Assembly: GCF_020329435.1 (NCBI RefSeq) | Contig: NZ_JAGKJK010000021.1 | Location: forward strand, 39,296 to 103,295 | Reading direction: 5' to 3' | Length of the DNA stretch: 64,000 nt | Source: Bradyrhizobium hereditatis | GTDB taxonomy: Bacteria; Pseudomonadota; Alphaproteobacteria; Rhizobiales; Xanthobacteraceae | Part shown: positions 31,387-40,646 of the stretch, one piece after another | Position numbering within the stretch: position 1 is the stretch's first letter | Layout of the letters: each line of letters starts with the position of its first letter | The notes under the pieces: generated by a model | Told to the model about the DNA's origin: nothing | What the model saw: the letters and a program-made list of their open reading frames with translations, nothing else | The model's database searches: none | Program-made: the position numbers and the translations under genes

Positions 31387-34300
31387 TCAGGTCGGCTTCA
31401 GCGCCTGCCGACCGCCGAGATCGAAATCGGCGATCTGCTTGGCCCGCTCGGAGTTGGACTCGGCTTGGTGGTCTGTCGCAATCGTCATGTAGACCGCAGG
31501 CAGCACGAACAGCGTGAACAGGGTGCCGATCGTCATGCCGGCCACGACGACGAGGCCGATCGAGAATCGGCTGGCGGCGCCAGCACCCGAGGCCGTCAGC
31601 AGCGGCAACAGGCCCGTGACCATTGCCGCCGTCGTCATCAGGATCGGACGCAGCCGGATGCGGGCGGCCATCTCGATCGCCGAGCGGCGGTCGAGCCCCT
31701 CGTTAATCTGCAGCTCGTTAGCGAACTCCACCATCAGGATGCCGTGCTTGGTGATCAACCCGACCAGGGTCAACAGCCCAACCTGGGTATAGATGTTCAT
31801 CGTCGCGACGCCGAAAAACAACGGGATCATGGCGCCGACGATCGCCATCGGCACGCTGATCATGATCACCAAGGGATCGCGCAGGCTCTCGAACTGCGCA
31901 GCCAACACCAGGAAGATGATGATGATAGCGAACGCGAAGGTGATCAGGAGCTGATTACCCTCCTGGACGTATTGCCGGGAGTCGGCCAGGAAGTCGTAGC
32001 TGAAGCCAGACGGCAGCTTCTTGGCCTCGCCCTGCAGGAATTCAACCGCCTGGCCCATGGTGACGCCCGGCATCGGCACCGCGGAAAAGGTCGCGGAGTT
32101 GAGCTGGTTGTAATGGGTCAGCGCGTTCGGATCGATGCCGGTCTCGACCGAGACGACGGTCGACAGCCGCACGAGCTGCCCGGTCGCAGCCGGGACGTAG
32201 TAGTTATCGAGCGATTCCGGCGCCAGGCGCTTATCGCGCGGCACTTGCGGGATCACCTGATAGGAGCGTCCTTCCAGGTTGAAGCGGTTGACGTAGTTGC
32301 CGCCGAGCAGCGTCGCCAGCGCGCCGCCGATCGACTGCATCGTGATGCCGAGGTCGCTCGCCTTGGAACGATCGACCTTCACCCGAACTACCGGCTGGTT
32401 GAACTCAAGATCGCTGTCGCTGACGATGAAGAGGCCGCTTTTGCGCGCGGCATCCTTCAGCTTCGCCATCTCCTCGTAGACCGCCTGGAACCCCGCAGTC
32501 GTGTTGATAACCATCTGGACCGGCAAACCGCCGGGACCGCCGGGCAGTGGCGGCAGGCTGAACGCGAACGCATTGACGCCCTCGATCTTCGACAGCTCCG
32601 CCTGTACCAGCGGCTGGAGCTGCTGGGCCGTGCGCTTGCGCTCATCCCAAGGTTTGAGCAGCATGCCCGCGAAGCCGCCCTGCGGACCGGTGATGCCGTT
32701 CAGGACGAAACGCAGGTCGGTCTCGGGAAACTTCTGGAACTCCTTGTCGATCTTGTCGCCATAGTAATCGATGTAGTCGATGTTGGCGTATTTCGGCGCC
32801 TTGGTGATTGCGAACACGATGCCCTGGTCTTCCTGGGGCGCCAATTCCTTTGACGTGTTCATGTAGAGGAAGCCGACCAGACCGAGCATGGTCAGCGCAA
32901 ACAGGCCGGTGATCGGACGATAGTCGAGCGAGCGGTCGAGCTGGCGGCCGTACCAGCGCGTCATTGAACCGAATACCCTGTTGACCAGCCTGGAGAAACG
33001 CCCCTCTTCGGCGCTCTTGAGGAACACCGAGCACATCATCGGCGACAGCGTCAGCGCGATCACGCCCGACACGATGACCGAACCCGCGAGCGTGAAGGCG
33101 AATTCGCGGAATAGAGTGCCGGTCACGCCGCCGAGGAAGCCGATCGGCGCATACACTGCCGCCAGCGTGATCGTCATCGAGATGACCGGGCCCACGATCT
33201 CGCGCGCGCCCTTCAGCGATGCCTGCACTGGTGGCATGCCTTCCTCAAGATGGCGGTGAATGTTCTCCACCACCACGATGGCGTCGTCGACCACAAGGCC
33301 GATCGCCAGCACCATCGCCAACAACGTCAGCAGGTTGAAACTGAACCCAGCGGCAAGCATCAGAATGCAGACGCCGATCAGCGACAGTGGAATGGTGACG
33401 ACGGGAATGATCACCGACCGAATCGAGGCCAGAAACAGGAAGATCACGATCACGACGATCAGCACCGCTTCGCCCAGCGTCTTCTGGACCTCGTCGATCG
33501 ACGATTGGATGAACTTGGTGGAATCGTAGGCCACCTTCATCTTCATCGAGGGCGGCAGGTTACGCTCGAGCTCGGGAAACAGCGCGCGCACGCCCTTGAC
33601 CAGCGTCAGCGGGTTGCCCTGCGGCGTCGCCTTGATGCCGATGAAGATCGCATGCTCGCCGTTGAAGGCGACGCTGGCATCCGTGCTCTGAGCTGCGAGC
33701 TCCACCGTCGCGATGTCCTCGACACGCACGAAGCCACCGTCCTTCGATTTGACGATCATCCGTTTGAACTGATCGATGCTCTGAAGGTCGGTATTGGCCG
33801 AGACGTTGGAGACGATGAAATAGCCCTTGGTCTGGCCGGCGGCCGCCTGGAAGTTGTTGGCGGCGATCGCGGCTGCAACGTCGTTCGGTGACACGCCGCG
33901 CCCGGCCATTCGAATCGGATCGAGCCAGAGCCGCATCGCAAAGGTCTGGCCGCCCAGGATGTCGGCGGATGCGACGCCATCGACCGTCGACAGTACCGGC
34001 TGGACGACGCGCGTCAGATAGTCGGAGATCGCCGAGCCGCTCAGCTCCTCGCTGGAAAATCCGAGATACATCACCGCGATCGTGTCGCCGGTCGCCTTGG
34101 TCACGACCGGGTCGAACGCTTCCCTAGGAATCAGGTATCTGACCGAATTGACCTTGGCGAGGACCTCGGTGAGAGCCTGGTTCGGATTAAAATTGAGCTT
34201 GACGTAGACCTGAATCGTCGAGGTGCCGAGCACCGACGATGAGGTGATGTAGTCGACACCCTCGGCCGAGGCGACAGCCTGCTCGAGCGGCGTGGTGATG

Positions 34301-34485
34301 AAACCCTGGATCAGGTCCGCCGACGCACCGGGGTACGACGTGGTGATCGTCACGACGGTATTCGACAGGTTCGGGTATTGGCGGATCGGCAGGGTGGTCG
34401 CAGCGCGCAGGCCGATCAAGAGGATCAGCATGCTGACGACGACCGACAGCACCGGGCGCTTGATGAAAATATCAGTGAAGGCCAT
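31387..34485 (-). CDS. RND efflux pump, inner-membrane transporter (HAE1 type)
   Basis: A 1032-aa proton-driven transporter of the AcrB/MexB-like group. The N-terminus MAFTDIFIKRPVLSVVVSML is typical. The two proton-relay aspartates are present in GLVVDDAIVVVENIHR, and the two repeated halves with large periplasmic loops are visible. It exports hydrophobic compounds together with the adaptor encoded upstream and an outer-membrane channel not found in this window. It follows the adaptor gene by 80 bp and ends at a strong terminator. Confidence 0.94.
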   Translation of the reverse strand: MAFTDIFIKRPVLSVVVSMLILLIGLRAATTLPIRQYPNLSNTVVTITTSYPGASADLIQGFITTPLEQAVASAEGVDYITSSSVLGTSTIQVYVKLNFNPNQALTEVLAKVNSVRYLIPREAFDPVVTKATGDTIAVMYLGFSSEELSGSAISDYLTRVVQPVLSTVDGVASADILGGQTFAMRLWLDPIRMAGRGVSPNDVAAAIAANNFQAAAGQTKGYFIVSNVSANTDLQSIDQFKRMIVKSKDGGFVRVEDIATVELAAQSTDASVAFNGEHAIFIGIKATPQGNPLTLVKGVRALFPELERNLPPSMKMKVAYDSTKFIQSSIDEVQKTLGEAVLIVVIVIFLFLASIRSVIIPVVTIPLSLIGVCILMLAAGFSFNLLTLLAMVLAIGLVVDDAIVVVENIHRHLEEGMPPVQASLKGAREIVGPVISMTITLAAVYAPIGFLGGVTGTLFREFAFTLAGSVIVSGVIALTLSPMMCSVFLKSAEEGRFSRLVNRVFGSMTRWYGRQLDRSLDYRPITGLFALTMLGLVGFLYMNTSKELAPQEDQGIVFAITKAPKYANIDYIDYYGDKIDKEFQKFPETDLRFVLNGITGPQGGFAGMLLKPWDERKRTAQQLQPLVQAELSKIEGVNAFAFSLPPLPGGPGGLPVQMVINTTAGFQAVYEEMAKLKDAARKSGLFIVSDSDLEFNQPVVRVKVDRSKASDLGITMQSIGGALATLLGGNYVNRFNLEGRSYQVIPQVPRDKRLAPESLDNYYVPAATGQLVRLSTVVSVETGIDPNALTHYNQLNSATFSAVPMPGVTMGQAVEFLQGEAKKLPSGFSYDFLADSRQYVQEGNQLLITFAFAIIIIFLVLAAQFESLRDPLVIMISVPMAIVGAMIPLFFGVATMNIYTQVGLLTLVGLITKHGILMVEFANELQINEGLDRRSAIEMAARIRLRPILMTTAAMVTGLLPLLTASGAGAASRFSIGLVVVAGMTIGTLFTLFVLPAVYMTIATDHQAESNSERAKQIADFDLGGRQALKPT

Positions 34486-34565
34486 CGCCTACCTATTCTT
34501 GTTGTCTGCCGATTCCGGCAACGTGATGCGGAGGGCCATGGCCCTCCAAATTCAGGTGATTGGGG

Positions 34566-35759
34566 TCAGTAGCGCGGCGGCTGAGCCGGAATCGGCGGCG
34601 GCGGATCGCTAGAGATCGCAACCGCCATTCCCGATTGCAGCTTGATCTGCCCGACGGCGACGACACGGTCGCCGGGATTGAGGCCCTTGAGGATCTCGAC
34701 GCGGCCTTCGACCCGATTTCCGGTCTTTACGAACGTGCGCACCGCGGTCAGGCTGGTCTTGCCGTCATCCTCTTTCTTCTCGGTGATCAGGAACACCGAG
34801 TCGCCGTACAGCGTGTAGTCGACTGCCGTTTCGGGAACGGTGACGACTGGCGGCTTTTCGGGCAGCACGATCGTGGTGGTCGCGAACATGCCGGGCTTGA
34901 GGATGCGATCGGGATTGTTGATCGTCGCCTGAACGCGGATGTTGCGGGTATCGGTCGAGATCTGCGGCTCGATGGTCGTGATCTTGCCCTCGAAAGTGCG
35001 GCCCGGATAGGCGTCGACCGCGACACGCACGGTCTGCCCGACCTTGACCTGCGAGCTTTGCTTTTCGGTGACGGTCAGATTCGCATAGAGCCTCGACAGA
35101 TCGGTCAGCGACACGATCTGCGTGCCTGCCGTGAGATACTGGCCGACCTCGACCTGACGAACGCCGAGATCGCCCTCAAACGGAGCGCGTACCAGTTTCT
35201 GCGAAATGATGGCTTCCGTTTTCGCAATGCCGGCGCTCGCCTGATCATATGCAGCCTGGGCAGTGTCCACCGTCGCCTGCGGTCCGACCTGGCGCTCGGC
35301 CAATTGCTTGGCGCGATCCAGCGAGATCTGCGCCACGCGTTGCTGCGCCTTGTAGTTCGCGAGGTCGCCCTGCTCGGGACCGTCGAACAATTGCACGAGC
35401 GGCGTACCCGCTTTCACATGACTGCCGGCCGTGAACAAGATCTCGGTGATGCGGCCGGACACGTCGGAGGTGACGTTGACCTGATGCACCGCGACGAGAT
35501 CGCCAACTGCGGTCAACAGATTCGGAATCGATTCGGACTTCGCCACGACCGCGGTCACATTCGCCGGCGGCGGCTTGTTGTTGGCGAAGAACTGCGCGAT
35601 CATCTGGCCGCGGAAATAGTTGAACCAGACCAGACCGCCGACCAGCAAAGCCAGCAGCGTTCCTACGATAATGAACCAGCGCACCATCCGAACCGGCCGC
35701 TTGTGCGGCTTCTCGGCAATCGGCTTGCCCGTAATTTTGGGTTCAGTCACGATATTCAT
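34566..35759 (-). CDS. RND efflux pump, periplasmic adaptor subunit (MFP)
   Basis: A 397-aa membrane-fusion protein. One N-terminal membrane anchor (MVRWFIIVGTLLALLVGGLVW) is followed by a lipoyl/hairpin part (TSDVSGRITEILFTAGSHV) and beta-barrel regions (TAGTQIVSLTDLSRLYANL). The C-terminal tail is Pro-rich. Start at the ATG at 35759, which lies one base past the tetR stop codon; the GGAAAG upstream overlaps the end of tetR. It is co-transcribed with the regulator and the transporter. Confidence 0.92.
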   Translation of the reverse strand: MNIVTEPKITGKPIAEKPHKRPVRMVRWFIIVGTLLALLVGGLVWFNYFRGQMIAQFFANNKPPPANVTAVVAKSESIPNLLTAVGDLVAVHQVNVTSDVSGRITEILFTAGSHVKAGTPLVQLFDGPEQGDLANYKAQQRVAQISLDRAKQLAERQVGPQATVDTAQAAYDQASAGIAKTEAIISQKLVRAPFEGDLGVRQVEVGQYLTAGTQIVSLTDLSRLYANLTVTEKQSSQVKVGQTVRVAVDAYPGRTFEGKITTIEPQISTDTRNIRVQATINNPDRILKPGMFATTTIVLPEKPPVVTVPETAVDYTLYGDSVFLITEKKEDDGKTSLTAVRTFVKTGNRVEGRVEILKGLNPGDRVVAVGQIKLQSGMAVAISSDPPPPIPAQPPRY

Positions 35760-35760
35760 G

Positions 35761-36462
35761 TCATGCACTTTCCGCAGTTACCGATTGTCCCGGAGTCGGT
35801 GACAGCTCGCCGTTCAGATGAGAAGCAATTGCGGCTTCGGTAAGTCCGATGCCGCGCAGGATGAATTGGGTAAGCTGCCGCTCCAGATCTGCGGCGTTGC
35901 CGTAGGAGAGACAGGGCACGGCCGGAAGCCGCGTCAGCGCCGCCATCAATACGGTGTGGTGCGCGAACCAGAACAGGTTGAGCGGATCGGTGCCGATGCG
36001 TGCCGCATCACCGGATGCCACCGCGCTTTCGATCGACGCCTTGAACACCGGCCCGATCAGACCGGCTATCTTGTCGTAGAGCAGACGCGCGAATTCTCCG
36101 TCATCGAGGTGACTCGTCGTCATCAGTCGCAGCCGCTGCGCTTCTTCCTGGTCCGACCCGTTGGACACCTCCATGAAGTGGTCGACCATGCCCTTGACCA
36201 ACTCAACCAGTGTGGCAGTTGAAGGCTCCTGGCCGAGCAGGTGCGCGAAATCCGGATCGGCCTCGCACTCCTCGGCCAGGATCTCGGCATAAAGCGCGGC
36301 CTTCGAGGGGAAGTGCTTGAACAACAGCCCTTCCGAAATGGCCGCGGCGGCCGCCACGCTCTTGGTCGTGGTGCCAGCAAAGCCGTTGCGGGCGAAGCAT
36401 CGCTTGGCGGCACTCAGGATCAACTGGCGCCGCAAGTCACTGGTCATGCGCAGGGTAGACAT
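35761..36462 (-). CDS. TetR family regulator of the RND operon
   Basis: A 233-aa TetR-type repressor. The N-terminal helix-turn-helix is visible in FARNGFAGTTTKSVAAAAAI and SEGLLFKHFPSKAALYAEIL. The C-terminal ligand domain is divergent, as usual. First gene of the regulator, adaptor, transporter operon. A perfect palindrome starts 7 bp upstream of its ATG and is the natural candidate for autoregulation. The inducer is unknown. Confidence 0.92.
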   Translation of the reverse strand: MSTLRMTSDLRRQLILSAAKRCFARNGFAGTTTKSVAAAAAISEGLLFKHFPSKAALYAEILAEECEADPDFAHLLGQEPSTATLVELVKGMVDHFMEVSNGSDQEEAQRLRLMTTSHLDDGEFARLLYDKIAGLIGPVFKASIESAVASGDAARIGTDPLNLFWFAHHTVLMAALTRLPAVPCLSYGNAADLERQLTQFILRGIGLTEAAIASHLNGELSPTPGQSVTAESA

Positions 36463-36468
36463 GAGCGC

Positions 36469-36484
36469 GTGAGTAATTACTCAC
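36469..36484. promoter_or_regulatory. Palindromic operator of the TetR-RND operon
   Basis: GTGAGTAATTACTCAC is a perfect 16-bp palindrome lying 7 bp upstream of the tetR start codon. Palindromes of the TGAGTnAnTnACTCA type are common TetR-family sites. Binding by the adjacent TetR would shut off the whole efflux operon. The palindrome is seen; the binding is inferred. Confidence 0.75.
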
Positions 36485-36676
36485 CTTGACGAAGTCAATG
36501 ATGTATTGCAGCGCACTAAGCGGATTCTCTCACCGGGTGATGTGAAAGACACAGTCTCATCGCCTTGTTCGAGCAGCATTTTTGAGCGAAATCAGCTCTC
36601 GCCCTTCGGCCTCATGGCGGATCGCCCGCAACCCAAGCGCGCTGGCAGGTACGCCAACGGAAAGCTCCGTTTCGGC

Positions 36677-36721
36677 TTGACGGCCTGGATGCGGCATCTA
36701 AGATAGTTGCAAATGCGACTA
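36677..36721 (+). promoter_or_regulatory. Possible promoter and MarR-like operator of the P450 gene
   Basis: TTGACG (36677-36682) and TAAGAT (36699-36704) are spaced by 16 bp and could be -35 and -10 boxes. A near-perfect dyad TAGTTGC-AAAT-GCGACTA (36704-36721, one mismatch per arm) begins at the end of the -10. AGTTGC-type dyads are common in MarR-family operators. It lies 48 bp upstream of the P450 start. No regulator gene of that type is adjacent. Weak inference. Confidence 0.4.
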
Positions 36722-36769
36722 ATTTGACGTCGCTGACTTGTCCCGTCTTCCCGAAGAGTATGGCAAGCC

Positions 36770-37990
36770 ATGAACCAGGATGCGCGCGAACTGGCGGCCA
36801 CATTCGACCTCGAAAAGCTGACGCCGGAGTTCTACGCCAACCCTTACCCGACCTATCGCGCGCTGCGTGAGACCGAGCCGGTCAAGCGGCTGCCGAACGG
36901 CTCTTATTTCCTGACCCGTTACGACGATCTGGTTACCGCCTATAAGAACACCAAGGCTTTCTCATCGGACAAGAAGAAGGAGTTCGCGCCGAAATACGGC
37001 GACTCCCTGCTCTACGAGCATCACACCATGAGCCTCGTGTTCAACGATCCGCCGGCGCACACTCGCGTCCGGCGCCTGATCATGGGCGCGCTTTCACCGC
37101 GCGCGATCGCCGGCATGGAGCCCGATCTTGTCCGGCTGGTCGATCGCCTGCTCGACGCTATCGCGGTCAAAGGCAAGGTTGACCTGATCGACGATTTTGC
37201 TGCCGCGATTCCGATCGAAGTGATCGGAAACCTGCTCGACGTGCCGCAGGATGAGCGCGAGCCGCTGCGCGACTGGTCGCTGGCCATCCTCGGCGCGCTG
37301 GAACCAGTGATTGGCCCGGAAGCCTTTGCCCGCGGCAACAAGGCGGTGAAGGATTTTCTCGCCTATCTGGAAGTGCTGGTTGAGCGGCGGCGAGCCAAGC
37401 CTGGCAATCCCGACCGCGACGTGCTGACGCGGCTCATTCAAGGCGAAGACAATGGCGAGCGGCTGACTGAGAAAGAACTGCTCCACAATTGCATTTTCCT
37501 GCTCAATGCCGGCCACGAGACCACCACCAACCTGATCGGCAACGGCCTGGTGACACTGCTCAGCTATCCCAGCGAGAAGCGGCGCTTGATCGAGGATCCT
37601 GCGCTGATCAAGACCGCGGTTGAGGAAATGCTGCGGTTCGAAAGCTCGAACCAACTCGGCAACCGGATGATCGTCGAGCCATTCGAGGTCGGCGGCATCG
37701 CCATGCCTGCGGGCACGCCGGTCACGCTGTGCATCGGCGCCGCCAACCGCGACCCCGCGCAGTTTGCCGATCCAGAGCTTTTCGACGTCGGCCGTACGCC
37801 GAACCGGCATCTGGCCTTCGGCACCGGCGCGCATCAATGCGCCGGAATGGCGTTGGCGCGGCTTGAGGGCGCGATTGCGATCTCGCGCTTTCTCGCGCGC
37901 TTTCCGGACTATGCGCTCGACGGCGAGCCGATCCGCGGCGGGCGGGTGCGCTTTCGCGGCTACCTGAGCGTGCCTTGCACGGTCGGCTAG
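36770..37990 (+). CDS. Cytochrome P450 (soluble, class I)
   Basis: A 406-aa bacterial P450 without membrane anchor. The oxygen-activating I-helix motif is LNAGHETTTN, the ExxR motif is EEMLR, and the haem-binding loop is FGTGAHQCAG. It needs external electron donors. No ferredoxin or ferredoxin reductase gene is adjacent, although a rhodocoxin-reductase-like gene lies at 54907. The N-terminus NPYPTYRALRETEP is as in CYP107/CYP153-like soluble P450s. The ATG at 36770 has only a poor Shine-Dalgarno. Substrate unknown. Confidence 0.92.
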   Translation: MNQDARELAATFDLEKLTPEFYANPYPTYRALRETEPVKRLPNGSYFLTRYDDLVTAYKNTKAFSSDKKKEFAPKYGDSLLYEHHTMSLVFNDPPAHTRVRRLIMGALSPRAIAGMEPDLVRLVDRLLDAIAVKGKVDLIDDFAAAIPIEVIGNLLDVPQDEREPLRDWSLAILGALEPVIGPEAFARGNKAVKDFLAYLEVLVERRRAKPGNPDRDVLTRLIQGEDNGERLTEKELLHNCIFLLNAGHETTTNLIGNGLVTLLSYPSEKRRLIEDPALIKTAVEEMLRFESSNQLGNRMIVEPFEVGGIAMPAGTPVTLCIGAANRDPAQFADPELFDVGRTPNRHLAFGTGAHQCAGMALARLEGAIAISRFLARFPDYALDGEPIRGGRVRFRGYLSVPCTVG

Positions 37991-38112
37991 GGCCGTAGAC
38001 TGCACTCGTACTGCGTCGCAAGATCGCAATGCAGCGCGCGGGTCCTAAGCGAACAATTTTAGCATTTGCGCGTTGACATTGCCGGGCGACCAAGCACGAG
38101 GGAGTTGAGACC

Positions 38113-39966
38113 ATGCTTCCGCGCGCCGCCCGCGTTGCAGCGTTTTTGCTCGGTGTCTCCGCGATCACGCTGAACACCGGCGCATTCGGCCAACCCGGAA
38201 GAGGCCATGGCCCACCCGGCGCAGCGGCGCCGGCGGCACCACCACCGGCTATGTCCCGCCCGGCGGCGCCTCCAGCCATGGCCCGGCCGGCGGCACCTCC
38301 GGCAATGGCACGCCCAGCAGCACCTCCGGCAATGGCACGCCCAGCGGCACCCCCGGCAATGGCCCGTCCCGCCGCGCCCACCTTCCGTGCAGCCCCCTCT
38401 CCGCAGCGTCCGGCGATGGCACCGCCGCGAGCGGCCGAACCGCGCGTTGTCGCGCCGCGTCCCGAGATCCATCGCGGCGCCCCGCCGCAGCGGCCCGCCA
38501 TGGAGCGGCGTCCCGAGCCACGCATCGCCGCACCATCGCGTCCCGGCACATCTCCCGCTGACGCCGCGCGGCTGTCGCGAAGGGAACAGATCGAAACGCG
38601 TGCGCAGCAGCGTGAGCAACGCATCCAGGAGCGGCAGCAAATCGTGCAGGAGCGGCAGCGAGGCATGCTGACGCGCCAGAGCGCGGAGCGACAAGGCCGC
38701 ATCGAGCGCATGCAGCAGCGTGTGCAGCAATTGGAGGCGCAAAAGCCGGAAGGTCCCGGAGCGCAACGCGCGCAGCAGAGATTGCTGCAAACCGAGAATC
38801 TGCGGCTCCAGCGCGAGCAGCGCATCCAGGAACGCGATCTCGCCCGCCTGCAACGGCTGGGACCGGAGCCTTCGGCTGAACGATCCGCCTCCGCAGCCGC
38901 AATTCAGGCGGCAGCCCGCGGACGATTTTCCGCGCAGTTCCGTAGCAATGATGCCCTGCAGGCTCGCGCGGCGTTGACAGCCCGGGAGAACGCCTGGGCG
39001 CCTCGTCATGCCTGGAAGCGCGGGCATCGCGCGGCGTTCGTGGCCTGGCTCGGCCCGGTATTCTGGCCCTACGCCTATTCCGACATTTTCAGTTACACCT
39101 TCTGGCCACATGCCTATGACCCCGGCTACTGGGCCTACGCATATGACGACTTCGTCGACACGGTGTTCTGGGGTGCCGACACTCCGTACTCCGCCTATGC
39201 CAGATATCCTGAGGCTGGCGCTGCGATCACCAGTTATCAAACGCATAAACGTCCAAGCGCGAGCCGGCAGACACTTTTGCAATTGTGTGGAGCGCCCGAT
39301 GAAGGCGTGACCGCCTGGCCGATTGCGTCGATTACGCGCGCCGTGCAGCCGACGCCCGAGCAGCGCGCCCTACTCGATGAGCTGAAAGCCGCCGCGGCAA
39401 AGGCAGCCGACGCCTTCAAGGAATCCTGCGCAGATTCTTACCCGATGACGCCACCAGGCCGCTTGCGGGCGATGACGAACCGCGTGAGCGCAACGCTCAA
39501 CGCGGTGAGGATCGTCCGGCCGGCATTGGAGCAGTTCTACAATTCGCTGAACGACGAGCAAAAGGCGCGCTTCAACGCGCTCGGCCCGAACGTCGGCGAC
39601 CGCTCGCAGCAGCCGCCGCAGGAAGCCGATGCGCAAGCCGAGCGCTGCGGCGATCCGAAATCCAGCCTCACTCAGCTGCCGATCGAACGGATCGAGGCCG
39701 TCGTGCGGCCGGCGGGCGGGCAAAAGGAGGCGCTCGACCGCCTAAGCGAAGTGACCAAGAAGGCAGTTGCGGGGCTGCAAGGTGCCTGCCCGGACGACAT
39801 GCCGCTTACGCCGGTCGGGCGGCTGGAGGCGATGGAGCAGCGGCTCAAGGCCATGCTCGAGGCAGCCGATTGGGTGCAGGAATCATTGGACGCGTTCTAT
39901 GCCACGCTGAGTAGCGAACAGAAAGCGCGGTTCAACACGATGCAGCGGGTGGTCGCAGGCCCATAA
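38113..39966 (+). CDS. Secreted Spy/CpxP-like protein with two LTXXQ-type domains
   Basis: A 617-aa exported protein. The signal peptide is MLPRAARVAAFLLGVSAITL, cleaved probably near residue 26. It is followed by a Pro/Ala/Met/Arg linker with five 9-residue repeats (45-89), then a strongly charged Gln/Arg/Glu helical region (about 150-270). A Trp/Tyr/Pro-rich segment (WPYAYSDIFSYTFWPHAY) precedes two tandem C-terminal domains of about 97 residues, each starting CG(A/D)P and ending L(N/S)(D/S)EQKARFN. That ending is the LTXXQ motif of periplasmic Spy/CpxP proteins. GGGAG precedes the ATG. Periplasmic chaperone or envelope role is likely; unproven. Confidence 0.75.
   Translation: MLPRAARVAAFLLGVSAITLNTGAFGQPGRGHGPPGAAAPAAPPPAMSRPAAPPAMARPAAPPAMARPAAPPAMARPAAPPAMARPAAPTFRAAPSPQRPAMAPPRAAEPRVVAPRPEIHRGAPPQRPAMERRPEPRIAAPSRPGTSPADAARLSRREQIETRAQQREQRIQERQQIVQERQRGMLTRQSAERQGRIERMQQRVQQLEAQKPEGPGAQRAQQRLLQTENLRLQREQRIQERDLARLQRLGPEPSAERSASAAAIQAAARGRFSAQFRSNDALQARAALTARENAWAPRHAWKRGHRAAFVAWLGPVFWPYAYSDIFSYTFWPHAYDPGYWAYAYDDFVDTVFWGADTPYSAYARYPEAGAAITSYQTHKRPSASRQTLLQLCGAPDEGVTAWPIASITRAVQPTPEQRALLDELKAAAAKAADAFKESCADSYPMTPPGRLRAMTNRVSATLNAVRIVRPALEQFYNSLNDEQKARFNALGPNVGDRSQQPPQEADAQAERCGDPKSSLTQLPIERIEAVVRPAGGQKEALDRLSEVTKKAVAGLQGACPDDMPLTPVGRLEAMEQRLKAMLEAADWVQESLDAFYATLSSEQKARFNTMQRVVAGP
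38245..38379 (+). repeat. 27-bp tandem repeat inside the Spy-like gene
   Basis: Five in-frame copies of a 27-bp unit code for PAM(A/S)RPAAP. The last four units are nearly identical at DNA level, so the number of copies probably varies between strains. It is coding sequence, not a CRISPR or intergenic repeat. Confidence 0.9.
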
Positions 39967-39992
39967 ACCCCAATCGTTTATGTGAGGATCGA

Positions 39993-40460
39993 ATGAGGCA
40001 ATGGCACTTTGCAACGCTTTTCGCGGGGCCATCGTCCAGCCGGCGAGACGCACGCATGCGGCGCAGCAAACGGATATTTCTGATCGGTGCACTGAGCGGA
40101 ATGGCGTACGTGCTTTCACCGCCGTCTGCGCTCCCCCAGGCCTCGCAAGGCGCGGAGGAAGCCTCGGGACAACAGGCGTTCAACAATGCCTGCCGGACGT
40201 GTCACATCGTGCGCGAGGGCGACAATCGGCTTGGCCCCAATCTACACAACATTATTGGACGGAAGGCCGGATCGCTGCCGAACTACGGGTTTTCCAGCGC
40301 GATGAAAGAAGCCGGCTTCGTCTGGGATGAGGAGAAGCTCGATCGCTTCATCGCCAACCCCGACGAGGTCGTGCCCGGCAACAGTATGAAGCCGTATGGC
40401 GGCCTTGCCTCGAGCGAGGACAGAAAGAAGATCATCGCCTTCCTTGCTCAGCCGCGATGA
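39993..40460 (+). CDS. Cytochrome c, class I (c2-like), exported
   Basis: A 155-aa monohaem cytochrome c. The haem site is CRTCH and the axial methionine lies in PGNSMKPYGG; GPNLHNIIGRKAG between them is typical of cytochrome c2/c552-type proteins. The N-terminal hydrophobic stretch RIFLIGALSGMAYVL is a signal peptide or anchor. TGAGGA precedes the first ATG (39993); a second ATG at 40056 (MRRSKRIF) would give a more standard signal peptide. It acts in the periplasm in electron transfer. It is 26 bp downstream of the Spy-like gene and may be co-transcribed. Confidence 0.87.
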   Translation: MRQWHFATLFAGPSSSRRDARMRRSKRIFLIGALSGMAYVLSPPSALPQASQGAEEASGQQAFNNACRTCHIVREGDNRLGPNLHNIIGRKAGSLPNYGFSSAMKEAGFVWDEEKLDRFIANPDEVVPGNSMKPYGGLASSEDRKKIIAFLAQPR

Positions 40461-40646
40461 CGGCAAGAACTTGGAGTCGTTTTCGAGAAAGATCGGCGGC
40501 TACTTCGCTCCACGTGCCGATCTTAATGCACGTTCCATCGCTGCGCCACTAGGACCGCAGAGCGTTCGTCGAGATGAACGCCATCGCCCACCGCAGCTCA
40601 GCCAACCCGACGCAGGCGGCGCTGAGATCACCAATGTAAGGTAGTT

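Noticed and set aside
31339..32853. Plus-strand frame of 504 codons opposite the RND transporter gene
   Set aside because: It mirrors codons of a firm gene, has the skewed composition of an antisense frame and no recognisable motif.
38245..38379. Tandem repeats considered as a CRISPR array
   Set aside because: Units follow each other without spacers and code in frame for a Pro/Ala linker.
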